Part shown: positions 17,180 to 24,566 of the stretch, piece by piece
How the letters are laid out: every line of letters starts with the position of its first letter
Position numbering within the stretch: position 1 is the stretch's first letter
NCBI RefSeq assembly: GCF_022376835.1
Contig: NZ_CP084606.1
Location: 1,668,501-1,732,500, forward strand
Source of the DNA: Brucepastera parasyntrophica
GTDB lineage: Bacteria > Spirochaetota > Spirochaetia > Treponematales > Treponemataceae
Reading direction: 5' to 3'
DNA length: 64,000 nucleotides
The notes under the pieces: generated by a model
Told to the model about the DNA's origin: nothing
The model's input: only the letters and a program-made list of their open reading frames with translations
The model's database searches: none
Made by a program: the position numbers and the translations under genes

Positions 17180-18433
17180 TCAATTATTAACCGTGTTTCT
17201 AAACTTATATACCGCTTCCAGAAATTCAATTTCATGAAGCATCTTATTCTGGTACGCGAGGTTTTCCTCGATAACTTCCCGCATATAGTCGGCAACTGTC
17301 ATGATTCCTCCGGCAACCTTTGCTTCCGCCGACTTTCTCACATTCCGCCTGAGAGCTATGATTTCATCATCATATTTCATGGTTTCCATCAGCCGTTCAA
17401 GATTGGAAAACTGCTGTTTTATGTCAAGATTTGTATTAAGCAGGAATGTTTCCCTGTCCGTCTCGACAGACTGCCTGTTTACTTCTATTAATCTTTTGCT
17501 GTTGCCGATTGTATACAGATTGCTGAAAGTCCATGACAGCTTTAAACCGCCCTGGAAATAGGGATGAAAGTCATTGTTCAGCATATCCAGACCGGGTTTT
17601 CCGTAGTTGCCCGAGAAAAAAAGGCTGATTTCCGGCATATTGTCCGCCAGAATAGAACTCTTCTGCGATTCATACAGGGCGACCTGGGCGTCAAAGAGTT
17701 TCAGTTCCGGCCTGTTGATTTCAAAGGCAATGGGAATATCCACCATGGGAGTTACAAGACCGGCGCCGAGGTCAAGGCCGGTCATGGTTTCCAGCATAAG
17801 GACATAGGCTTCACGGGAGGACAGCAGCTGTATCCTGTCCTGGAAAGATTTAATCTGTTCCAGCCTGACCGAATCCAGATCGGCGCTGCCCGCGATCCCG
17901 TTTTCCACATGGGCGGTTATGGTTTTATAGCTGTTTTCAAGCTCCGCTGCATACAGTTCATTTTGCCTGAGCTGTCCGTCCAGTAAAAGGATTCCGAAAA
18001 AAAGCTGATCCACCCGGTCATTCAGTTTGTACAGTTCAACTTCAAGCTGAAGAATATCTATTTCTTCGTTTGCCCTGGATTGTTTTTTCTGGGCTCTGAC
18101 GCGTCCGCCGTCCCAGAGTACCTGCGCGACGTCCACCGTAACCAGATACTGATCCTTGCTGAGCGATTCGAAGCCCGGAAGATATGTGGAAAATTCCGTT
18201 ACCTCGGACTGGTAGGTTGCACGCCCGGATACGGTAACCACGGGAAGATACCGCCTGTTTGCATTGGATACGGTATAGTCGGATGCTTTCGCGATAAGAT
18301 CCAGTTTTTTTACAAGAGGATAATTCAGCCGGGCCTGCTCCCGGCATTCCTCAATGGTAATCTGGGCCGCCGCCGGGACAGCAAAAAGCGCGAACAGGAT
18401 AAAACCGAATACCGGCAGTGGTTTTCTAACCAT
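17180..18433 (-). CDS. TolC-type outer membrane efflux protein
   Basis: 417 residues with a Sec signal ending AVPAAAQ, then the OEP repeats: ITIEECREQARLNYPLV at the start of the mature protein, VTVDVAQVLWDGGRV at about residue 95, and the second repeat from about residue 225 to the end. Forms the trimeric outer-membrane channel of the tripartite exporter. It is the first gene of the minus strand operon TolC-HlyD-ATPase-ATPase-permease-permease; its presence shows that the organism has an outer membrane. No regulator lies next to it; substrate unknown. Confidence 0.92.
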   Translation of the reverse strand: MVRKPLPVFGFILFALFAVPAAAQITIEECREQARLNYPLVKKLDLIAKASDYTVSNANRRYLPVVTVSGRATYQSEVTEFSTYLPGFESLSKDQYLVTVDVAQVLWDGGRVRAQKKQSRANEEIDILQLEVELYKLNDRVDQLFFGILLLDGQLRQNELYAAELENSYKTITAHVENGIAGSADLDSVRLEQIKSFQDRIQLLSSREAYVLMLETMTGLDLGAGLVTPMVDIPIAFEINRPELKLFDAQVALYESQKSSILADNMPEISLFFSGNYGKPGLDMLNNDFHPYFQGGLKLSWTFSNLYTIGNSKRLIEVNRQSVETDRETFLLNTNLDIKQQFSNLERLMETMKYDDEIIALRRNVRKSAEAKVAGGIMTVADYMREVIEENLAYQNKMLHEIEFLEAVYKFRNTVNN

Positions 18434-18768
18434 TTCTTAATCCTCTGGCTGTGAATGCTTTGGCAGGGCCGCGTCCGCGCTATACAGACCAAACATCAGA
18501 ACCGCATTTTCCATAATTACTTAACTGATATATTTAATAAAATAATTACGTGGACAAAAAGCAAGATAATTTTTTGTTATTTGGTCTTAAAACGGGACAA
18601 TGCGCCAGTTCGATTTCGGCAGTGCAGTGTTATCTCCCTTATTATGAATCATGCTGCGTAATTTTTCTATCTTTTTCAAAAAAATCGCATCTATAATAAA
18701 ACAATCCTGTATGTTTTTTATCAGATACTATAGAGAAATAGTGAATGTCTTCTTTTTTGTATCAGCAT

Positions 18769-18797
18769 TTGACAAACCTGTATGCGCAAATTATAGT
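18769..18797 (+). promoter_or_regulatory. Sigma70-type promoter
   Basis: TTGACA (18769-18774), a 17-base spacer, TATAGT (18792-18797). It lies 122 bases before the ATG at 18919 and so supports that start. The rest of the gene-free stretch 18434-18918 is AT-rich; I see no gene or further structure in it. Confidence 0.65.
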
Positions 18798-18918
18798 AAT
18801 TATGCTAACTAATAATATAGTCAATAAAATTGATTATATTATTGAACAAATCATCTTAACAGAAGGTTTGCTGTATAAGCCAGAATTTCTGAAAATTATT
18901 GCTGTGTGGAGGACCGGA

Positions 18919-19368
18919 ATGAAAAAGATGCCTCCGGTGGAAAAGATATATGAAGCCTTCAGCGCCCTTGCGGACGGACGGGTTAAGATGGAAGAAACCA
19001 GCGCTGCTGTCCGTTCCTCTAACGGCGCAAAAACGTATACGGTTCAGTGGGAAGGAGATCTGTACCGGTCCAGCGACAGCGCCACCTACTGGCAGGGTTA
19101 TCCGGGATATCCGGTCATCGCCGTGCTGATGCTCCAGGGGCGGCTGCCCTGTGACAGCGTTGTTGTAAAACTGTTTGCCGGGATCAACTGGACAGAGCTG
19201 AACAAAAAGCACAAAAGAGATTACGCCTCCGCTGCGGCAGAGGTAATAAATGATCTCTCAGAAAAAGGGGCCAATGTCGAAGCAGTGCGCGCCGCGGCAG
19301 CTGGGGCCTATGCGGCCCTGGAAAATCTGGAGATTACCGTAGGACGGGCTTCGGACAAACAGTCCTAA
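18919..19368 (+). CDS. Conserved protein of unknown function
   Basis: 149 residues, soluble, no signal or membrane segment. I do not recognise the family. It starts MKKMPPVEKIYEAFSALADGRV, contains a Trp/Tyr-rich core (TYTVQWEGDLYRSSDSATYWQ) followed by YPVIAVLMLQGRLP, and ends in a helical, alanine-rich half. ATG 18919 has GGAGGA six bases upstream and lies behind a good promoter (18769-18797); an in-frame ATG at 18745 lies upstream of that promoter and is rejected. A rho-independent terminator follows the stop. Confidence 0.7.
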   Translation: MKKMPPVEKIYEAFSALADGRVKMEETSAAVRSSNGAKTYTVQWEGDLYRSSDSATYWQGYPGYPVIAVLMLQGRLPCDSVVVKLFAGINWTELNKKHKRDYASAAAEVINDLSEKGANVEAVRAAAAGAYAALENLEITVGRASDKQS

Positions 19369-19384
19369 TGCTGATGAAGCGGAA

Positions 19385-19422
19385 CCGGTACGGACTGCTT
19401 ACGAGCCGTACCGCCTTTTTTA
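19385..19422 (+). terminator. Intrinsic terminator between convergent genes
   Basis: CGGTACGG (19386-19393) pairs with CCGTACCG (19406-19413), followed by CCTTTTTTT. It ends the gene at 18919-19368 and, since A residues flank the left arm only weakly, serves chiefly the + strand. Confidence 0.8.
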
Positions 19423-19854
19423 AGCATTTACTTGAGCGGCAATTTGCTTGGCATACTCGGCAGCCCCGCTCAAATCAGTTTCATCAGGATGTTTGCGGTT
19501 CATGAAGAACCAGGCCTGGCCCTTGCAGACAAAGGGTTCTCCGAGAACTTTAAACCCTCTATCCCGCAGCAGCTGTTGTATATCCTGCCCTATTTTCTTC
19601 TGACCGCCGTAGGTAGCAAATACGGCCACATTTTTTACATTTGCGGGGTCCAGCTGTTTAATAAACGCCTCTGTTCTTTTATTGGGCTTACCGGCATACA
19701 CCCCGTCCCCGATAAAGAGGAGGTCCACTGAACCGGAAAGCGGCGCCGGGTCCTTTGTTATGGCCTCCGCCGTTGTGTTCAGGGCTTCCGCAATGGTCCG
19801 GGCAAGTTTTTCCGTATTGCCTGTAGACGAATGATACATAACCTTCACATTCAT
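19420..19854 (-). CDS. Flavodoxin-family protein
   Basis: 144-residue FMN protein with the phosphate-binding loop SSTGNTEKLARTIAE after the first strand, the IGDGVYAGK region and a C-terminal helix. It has YGGQKKIGQDIQQLL in place of the usual acidic electron-transfer patch, as in flavodoxin-like reductase or quinone-reductase-type proteins. ATG 19854 is preceded by AGGAGAGG on the minus strand. Divergent from an Rrf2 regulator, with direct repeats in the shared upstream region. Confidence 0.85.
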   Translation of the reverse strand: MNVKVMYHSSTGNTEKLARTIAEALNTTAEAITKDPAPLSGSVDLLFIGDGVYAGKPNKRTEAFIKQLDPANVKNVAVFATYGGQKKIGQDIQQLLRDRGFKVLGEPFVCKGQAWFFMNRKHPDETDLSGAAEYAKQIAAQVNA

Positions 19855-19946
19855 ACTAACCTCTCCTTAACATACAAAAGCTGTAAGCCCGAAAATCCTT
19901 TCTTCCGGAGAAGCGGCAGATAGCATTTGCCGCAGCCACTTTCTTA

Positions 19947-19993
19947 AAGTCTGTAATCAGGCTAGCTACAAACTACACCTTCAAGTCTGTAAT
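19947..19993. promoter_or_regulatory. Direct repeat in the flavodoxin/Rrf2 intergenic region
   Basis: AAGTCTGTAAT occurs at 19947-19957 and again at 19983-19993, exactly 36 bases apart, between the divergent flavodoxin and Rrf2 genes. Spacing near three and a half helical turns and the position make it a candidate operator for the Rrf2 regulator; that is inference. Confidence 0.4.
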
Positions 19994-20056
19994 GTCAACA
20001 GTTACGAATTGATTTATGCTCATATTTATGGTAAGGTTTTCACGGGAGTAATTGAA

Positions 20057-20524
20057 ATGCGGGTCAGTACGAAATTTCCGGTAGCGGTCCATACCATGAT
20101 AATCATAGCCGCTCTGTCGGATATGCGGAAAATCAACAGTGATATCATCGCGGAAAGCACCGGAGTAAACGCGGTGACTATCCGGAATATATTCACTGCC
20201 TTGAAGCAGGCGGACATGATTCTCGTTTCTCCCGGTCCCGGCGGCGCCCGGCTGGCCCGCAGCCCGGACAGCATAACACTTTGGGATATTTTCATTGCGG
20301 TAGAGCCTATGAATACGGAGGACCTGTTTCCAATTCATCAGAACCCGTCGGACCATTGCCCCGTAGGCGGTAATATTTACGGGCTCCTGAAAACCCATCT
20401 GGATGACGCTGTGGATGCCTTGAAAAATAAACTATCCGGGACGACTATAGCCATGATGGTGGATGAACTGCGGGACCTCTTGCCGGAACTGCCGCCTTTA
20501 CCCGAGCGGAGGGATTCTCCATGA
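20057..20524 (+). CDS. Rrf2-family transcriptional regulator
   Basis: 155 residues. Winged helix at the N-terminus (MRVSTKFPVAVHTMIIIAAL, then INSDIIAESTGVNAVTIRNIFTALKQADMI and the GGARLAR wing), a dimerisation helix at the C-terminus. It has one cysteine in the linker (SDHCPVGG) and not the three of IscR/NsrR, so an Fe-S cluster of that kind is unlikely; it is closer to YwnA-type regulators. Start at ATG 20057 after GGGAG; a longer in-frame start at 20009 is less likely. Its stop overlaps the DUF1848 gene by 4 bases. Confidence 0.85.
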   Translation: MRVSTKFPVAVHTMIIIAALSDMRKINSDIIAESTGVNAVTIRNIFTALKQADMILVSPGPGGARLARSPDSITLWDIFIAVEPMNTEDLFPIHQNPSDHCPVGGNIYGLLKTHLDDAVDALKNKLSGTTIAMMVDELRDLLPELPPLPERRDSP

Positions 20525-21447
20525 TTATCAGCGCCAGCCGGAGAACTGATATCCCGGCGTTTTATTCCGAATGGATGCTCGCCCGCCTTAAAGCTGGAGA
20601 AGTCCTGGTGCCCTACCCGCGGAACCCGGAACGTCTGGGGCGGGCAGGTCTTTCTCCGGACAATACAGACTGCATCATGTTCTGGACAAAAAATCCCGCG
20701 CCCATGCTGGACAAGCTGGACCACATTGACAGCCTGGGATTCCGATATTATTTTTCTTTTACGGTCACGGGCTACGGAAATGATATTGAGAGGAATCTTC
20801 CGCCGAAACAGGAAGTCATAGAAACTTTTTTACGCCTCAGCGAACGGATCGGACCCAAGAGGGTGGACTGGCGGTTTGACCCCGTTCTGGTAGACAGTAC
20901 ATATACGGTGCAATGGCAGCTTGATACCTTCGGTGAAATGTGCCGGAAGCTGAGGGGGGCCACCGAACGGTGCATCATCAACTTTATAAAACCCTACCGC
21001 CATCTGCCCCATATACGGGAACTGGATATTGCAGTCATCCGGGAGCTGGCAGCCGGAATGGCAGCAATAGCCAAAGAACATGAAGTACCCATTTATAACT
21101 GCACCGATGTATGGGACCTCCGGGATTTGGACATCAGTTTCAGCGCCTGTATTGACCGGGCAAAAATCGAGGAAATCTGCGGTTATTCAATCGACGTAAA
21201 AAAAGACCCCGGACAGCCCGCGGTATGCCGCTGCGTACAAAGCATAGATATCGGCATGTATGACACCTGCGCCCACGGCTGTACCTATTGCTACGCTATA
21301 GCCAGCCGAAAGCGGCTTGAGCAAAACCTGGCGGCTCACCGGCCCGGAGCGCGAATGCTTGCGGGAGAGCCTCCGCCGGGCGCGGAGATTTTTGACCGGA
21401 CAGGGCCCTCGCATAAAACCGGACAGCTTGAGTTTATGGAATATTGA
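20521..21447 (+). CDS. DUF1848 protein (radical-SAM-like)
   Basis: 308 residues of the DUF1848 family: MIISASRRTDIPAFYSEWM at the N-terminus, MFWTKNPAPM, YYFSFTVTGYG, RVDWRFDPVL. Near the C-terminus there is a cysteine cluster CRCVQSIDIG and CAHGCTYCYA, of the kind that binds an Fe-S cluster; the family is related to spore photoproduct lyase-like radical SAM proteins, but its reaction is not known. ATG 20521 overlaps the Rrf2 stop, so it is probably controlled with it. Confidence 0.85.
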   Translation: MIISASRRTDIPAFYSEWMLARLKAGEVLVPYPRNPERLGRAGLSPDNTDCIMFWTKNPAPMLDKLDHIDSLGFRYYFSFTVTGYGNDIERNLPPKQEVIETFLRLSERIGPKRVDWRFDPVLVDSTYTVQWQLDTFGEMCRKLRGATERCIINFIKPYRHLPHIRELDIAVIRELAAGMAAIAKEHEVPIYNCTDVWDLRDLDISFSACIDRAKIEEICGYSIDVKKDPGQPAVCRCVQSIDIGMYDTCAHGCTYCYAIASRKRLEQNLAAHRPGARMLAGEPPPGAEIFDRTGPSHKTGQLEFMEY

Positions 21448-21483
21448 GAGGCCCAAGGCGGCGCCCCATATCGGCTGATTAAA

Positions 21484-22548
21484 TTATCTATCGCCGAGAA
21501 TCAGAATCTCGACTATTTCAGACTTGCTTCCGACGCGGACATAGGGAATCGGCGTGCATGTGCCTGCGCTGACAATAGCGTACATATTCCCGTATTGCCT
21601 GCATCCCTGATAGTGAGGGAAAAACCGGCGGATAATCCGGTTAAGAGGATAAAACTGGCCGCCATGGGTATGCCCGCTCAGCAAAAGGTCCACTCCGGCG
21701 TCCCTTGAAGATTCGATATCGCCGGGCTGGTGGTCCAGCACAATAATCAGATGATCCTTGTCCTCGGGTTCCAGACACTGGGGAATGCTTTTTCGGATAT
21801 GCCGGAAATTTTCGCCGGGCGTCATGTCGGAACGTCCCAGCAGGACAACCCCGTCCTGCTGGACAGCCTGGTCCTCCAGAAGATGAATATTCGCCTTTTC
21901 AAAGAAGGACAGCATATCAGGAAGTTCAACCCCCGAATCGTGATTACCCAGACAGGCGAAAACACCATACCGGCTTTGCAGGTTCCGGAATTCCAGCGCA
22001 ATGTCATCCAGCTCGAACACTTCCCGGACATTTTCGGTAAACGTATCGCCGGTGATGCAGATCAGATCGGGACGCAGGGCATTTGTTTTCCGTACAATTT
22101 TCCGTACAGCCTTCAGATCGTTGATACTTCCCAAATGCATATCACTGAGCTGGGCAATACGCATCCATTGACCGCGAAAAGCAGGCTTGGATACTTCACA
22201 GGTATACCGGGTAATACGAATATTCCGCGTATGGATAATACCGTATACAGTCAGCAGCGCGGTTATTCCGAACAGGATCAGCGAAAGAAAAGCGAATTGT
22301 TCCGGTCTTAGTATTTTCAGCAGCCATACCAAAAGAATATTCGCGGGCCATTCTACAAGGCAGGCAAAGAAAAATGTTATCTGGAAGCTGACCCAGTAAC
22401 TCCCGAAGATCATGAGCAGTTTAGCCCCCTTTGAACGGGGCAGCAAAAAACCCGCCGGCAAAGTCATACAGAATAACAGATACATGGTTAGATAAACAGG
22501 GACTGAAAAATCGGGCAGAATAATTCTGAGGGCGGAAAGAACCTCCAC
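21484..22548 (-). CDS. Membrane-anchored calcineurin-like phosphoesterase (YkuE/YaeI type)
   Basis: 354 residues. The first 115 residues contain about four hydrophobic helices; the rest is a metallophosphatase domain with all metal motifs: LSDMHLGS, ITGDTF, LGNHDSG, LDHQP and SGHTHGGQF. YaeI/YkuE proteins act on UDP-linked lipid or phosphodiester substrates in cell-envelope metabolism; the substrate here is not determined. The start is GTG 22548, inside a short upstream ORF (22488-22631) with which it may be translationally coupled; an ATG further in (MYLLFCMTLPAG) is an alternative. Confidence 0.83.
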   Translation of the reverse strand: MEVLSALRIILPDFSVPVYLTMYLLFCMTLPAGFLLPRSKGAKLLMIFGSYWVSFQITFFFACLVEWPANILLVWLLKILRPEQFAFLSLILFGITALLTVYGIIHTRNIRITRYTCEVSKPAFRGQWMRIAQLSDMHLGSINDLKAVRKIVRKTNALRPDLICITGDTFTENVREVFELDDIALEFRNLQSRYGVFACLGNHDSGVELPDMLSFFEKANIHLLEDQAVQQDGVVLLGRSDMTPGENFRHIRKSIPQCLEPEDKDHLIIVLDHQPGDIESSRDAGVDLLLSGHTHGGQFYPLNRIIRRFFPHYQGCRQYGNMYAIVSAGTCTPIPYVRVGSKSEIVEILILGDR

Positions 22549-22631
22549 GCAACGAAACCGGCCATAACAGTGTAGGCAACTACCATGGTTACAATTGTTT
22601 TTTTCTGTTCTTTTACAATGTCTTTATTCAT
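22488..22631 (-). CDS. Small membrane protein, overlapping the phosphoesterase start
   Basis: 47 codons from ATG 22631 (MNKDIVKEQKKTIVTMVVAY...), with basic residues followed by one hydrophobic helix, overlapping the phosphoesterase gene by 61 bases in another frame. It may be a real small protein or a leader that couples translation; no homologue is recognised. Confidence 0.35.
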   Translation of the reverse strand: MNKDIVKEQKKTIVTMVVAYTVMAGFVAWRFFPPSELFCPIFQSLFI

Positions 22632-22710
22632 TTAAACAATATACTCATTTTCCAGCCGGAATTTCATACAGCCTGATATTTCCGGATTATCTTCTCTGTT
22701 CCAGGCCGGA

Positions 22711-22738
22711 CATAAATTGGGGACGGCGCCAATTTATG
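22711..22738. repeat. REP-like inverted repeat
   Basis: CATAAATTGG (22711-22720) and CCAATTTATG (22729-22738) form a perfect 10-base inverted repeat around GGACGGCG. The AAATTGGGGACGG core resembles the repeats that accompany REP-associated tyrosine (Y1) transposases in many genomes. No transposase lies in the window. It also covers a TTG that could otherwise be read as the start of the next gene. Confidence 0.45.
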
Positions 22739-23664
22739 ATACACGTACTTGTTTCAGCGGCGTCATCATTGTAAATTATAACAAGTCTAATATAGCGAGG
22801 AAAAAGATATCGGAAACCTTACGCCTGGCGATGCCCCAGTGGCAGGGAGGAAACAATCCTCCCTATTATTTCGGCGCGAAACTGCTGGCCTGGCTGGCCC
22901 CTCCCGCAGGAGACACGCCCCAGATTGAAGTACCGGTACAACCCTCTGACGGGACAGCTCTTTCCGATGAAGAAGGCGTCGTCGCCCGCTCCGTTCTGCT
23001 GAGGCAGCTTGAGTCTGCCCGGAACATCATTGACGCCTTCAGCCCCAAAAGAATCATCATGTTCGGAGGGGACTGCCTGGTGTCCCAGGCCCCCTTTGCC
23101 TATCTCAATGAACGGTACGGGGGAAATCTGGGCGTTCTCTGGATCGACGCCCATCCCGATGTGTCCACCCCAAAGATGCACAAACATGAACATGCTATGG
23201 TCCTGGGAAACCTCCTCGGTGAAGGAGACCCTCTCTTTTCCGCGAAGGTTGCGGTCCCCCTGAAACCTGAACTGGTGCTGTACGCCGGACTGCAGGAACC
23301 GTCTCCGGCGGAAGCGGACATTATAAACAGGCTGAAACTCCCCAACGCCACGGCCGAAGCCCTGGCCAAAAACAGTGAGCCGGTACTCGAATGGATCAGG
23401 GACCGGAATATCCGGCAGCTTGCTAGCCACCTTGATCTGGATGTGCTTGATCCCGCTCTGTTCCGCTCTTTGCTGTTTTCCCAACCCGGTGGAGAAGCCA
23501 TAGACGCGCCCAGCGGAAAGATGACCCTGCCGCAGATAGCCCGGCTCATTCAGGATATTTCGGATAAAACGGATGTGGTGGGGCTGTCCATCGCCGAGCA
23601 CCTTCCCTGGGACGCCCTGAATCTCAGTGATTTCCTGGGGTCCCTGCCTATTTTCGGCGGATAA
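22717..23664 (+). CDS. Arginase/agmatinase-family protein
   Basis: Ureohydrolase fold: FGGDCLVS (usual GGDHS, the His replaced by Cys), WIDAHPDVS (DAHxD motif) and SHLDLDVLDP (SxDxDxxDP motif). The manganese Asp residues are kept but one His ligand is changed, so activity as a classical arginase is doubtful; a subfamily with PQWQGG...YYFGAKLLAWLAPP at the N-terminus matches better. Start unsettled: the only conventional in-frame codon before the conserved N-terminus is TTG 22717, which lies inside a REP-like repeat. ATA at 22807, six bases after GAGG, would place the start right before the conserved ETLRL. About 286-315 residues. Confidence 0.78.
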   Translation: MGTAPIYDTRTCFSGVIIVNYNKSNIARKKISETLRLAMPQWQGGNNPPYYFGAKLLAWLAPPAGDTPQIEVPVQPSDGTALSDEEGVVARSVLLRQLESARNIIDAFSPKRIIMFGGDCLVSQAPFAYLNERYGGNLGVLWIDAHPDVSTPKMHKHEHAMVLGNLLGEGDPLFSAKVAVPLKPELVLYAGLQEPSPAEADIINRLKLPNATAEALAKNSEPVLEWIRDRNIRQLASHLDLDVLDPALFRSLLFSQPGGEAIDAPSGKMTLPQIARLIQDISDKTDVVGLSIAEHLPWDALNLSDFLGSLPIFGG

Positions 23665-23726
23665 CTGCCGGTAAAACATAGTTCCGGCAGAGGAAGAAGT
23701 AATATAATAAGAACGGGAGAAAAGCA

Positions 23727-24551
23727 ATGAAAGAGAATTTCAAATTTGTTTTACGGGTAACAGTAATCCATATTGTAACCTACATTCTTTGCGGAATGGT
23801 TTTTTCACTCGTATTCAATTATAAAGAACTGTTTCAGCTTGGGAACGCAGAATACTTCATGAGGCCTTTTGACAGTATTTCCAGCTTAATAGGTCCTGTA
23901 ATCCAGATTGTACGAGGACTCCTTTTCGGCCTGGTCCTGCTGCGGCTCAAAGAAAGCGTGATAGAAACGAAGCGCGGCTGGCTAAAGCTGTGGGCAATAA
24001 TCGTCGTAATTGGGATAATCAATACGCCGGGGCCGGGATTTTCCTCTATCGAGGGAATTGTCTATACGCAGCTTCCTCTGGAAATTCATATAAAAGGCGC
24101 GCCCGAAATACTGGTCCAAACCCTGCTTTTTTCCTGTCTTGTCGCCAATCCCATTAAACTCAAAGGTATGCCTTTTTTTGAAAAGAACAAAATTCCCTTG
24201 CTTTCCGCTGTTTTAGCGGGAGTCATGTTTTCCCTTTCCGGAGTTGTTACCGCCCTTATTCTTAAAGCGGATGTGATGGCAGGAATGACCGATGCCGGAG
24301 CATTTATCGTAATGTTTGCCGCCATCATTGCTGTCTTCTTTGTCTGTAAATGGTACAGGGAAACAGAGTTCCGTCAAAAAAATATTATTCTGCCTCTCTG
24401 CTTCTATTTAGTTCTTGCCGCGGCTCCTACTGTATATAATTATCTGACAGGCTCTGTATTTGCTTCCTGGCTTACTCTGGCGATTAATGCGGTTCCTGTG
24501 GTTATATTGTTTATAATAAACTACTATGCCGGCAAACGGAACGAACCATAA
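23727..24551 (+). CDS. Multi-helix membrane protein, unknown function
   Basis: 274 residues with about eight hydrophobic helices (for example FVLRVTVIHIVTYILCG, IPLLSAVLAGVMFSLSGVV, AFIVMFAAIIAVFFVCKWY, WLTLAINAVPVVILFIINYY) and a periplasmic or cytoplasmic loop rich in FSSIEG. No family recognised. The ATG at 23727 follows GGGAGAAAAG. The hairpin CTGCCGG/CCGGCAG at 23665-23690 separates it from the arginase-family gene but has no T-tract. Confidence 0.7.
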   Translation: MKENFKFVLRVTVIHIVTYILCGMVFSLVFNYKELFQLGNAEYFMRPFDSISSLIGPVIQIVRGLLFGLVLLRLKESVIETKRGWLKLWAIIVVIGIINTPGPGFSSIEGIVYTQLPLEIHIKGAPEILVQTLLFSCLVANPIKLKGMPFFEKNKIPLLSAVLAGVMFSLSGVVTALILKADVMAGMTDAGAFIVMFAAIIAVFFVCKWYRETEFRQKNIILPLCFYLVLAAAPTVYNYLTGSVFASWLTLAINAVPVVILFIINYYAGKRNEP

Positions 24552-24566
24552 CGGGGCTGATACTCT

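Noticed and set aside
18745..18918. N-terminal extension of the gene at 18919
   Set aside because: It begins upstream of a good promoter at 18769-18797 and has no ribosome site.
22819..23727. Long open frame (302 codons) on the minus strand
   Set aside because: It is the shadow of the arginase-family gene, whose motifs are on the + strand; composition in GC-rich codons keeps the opposite frame open.
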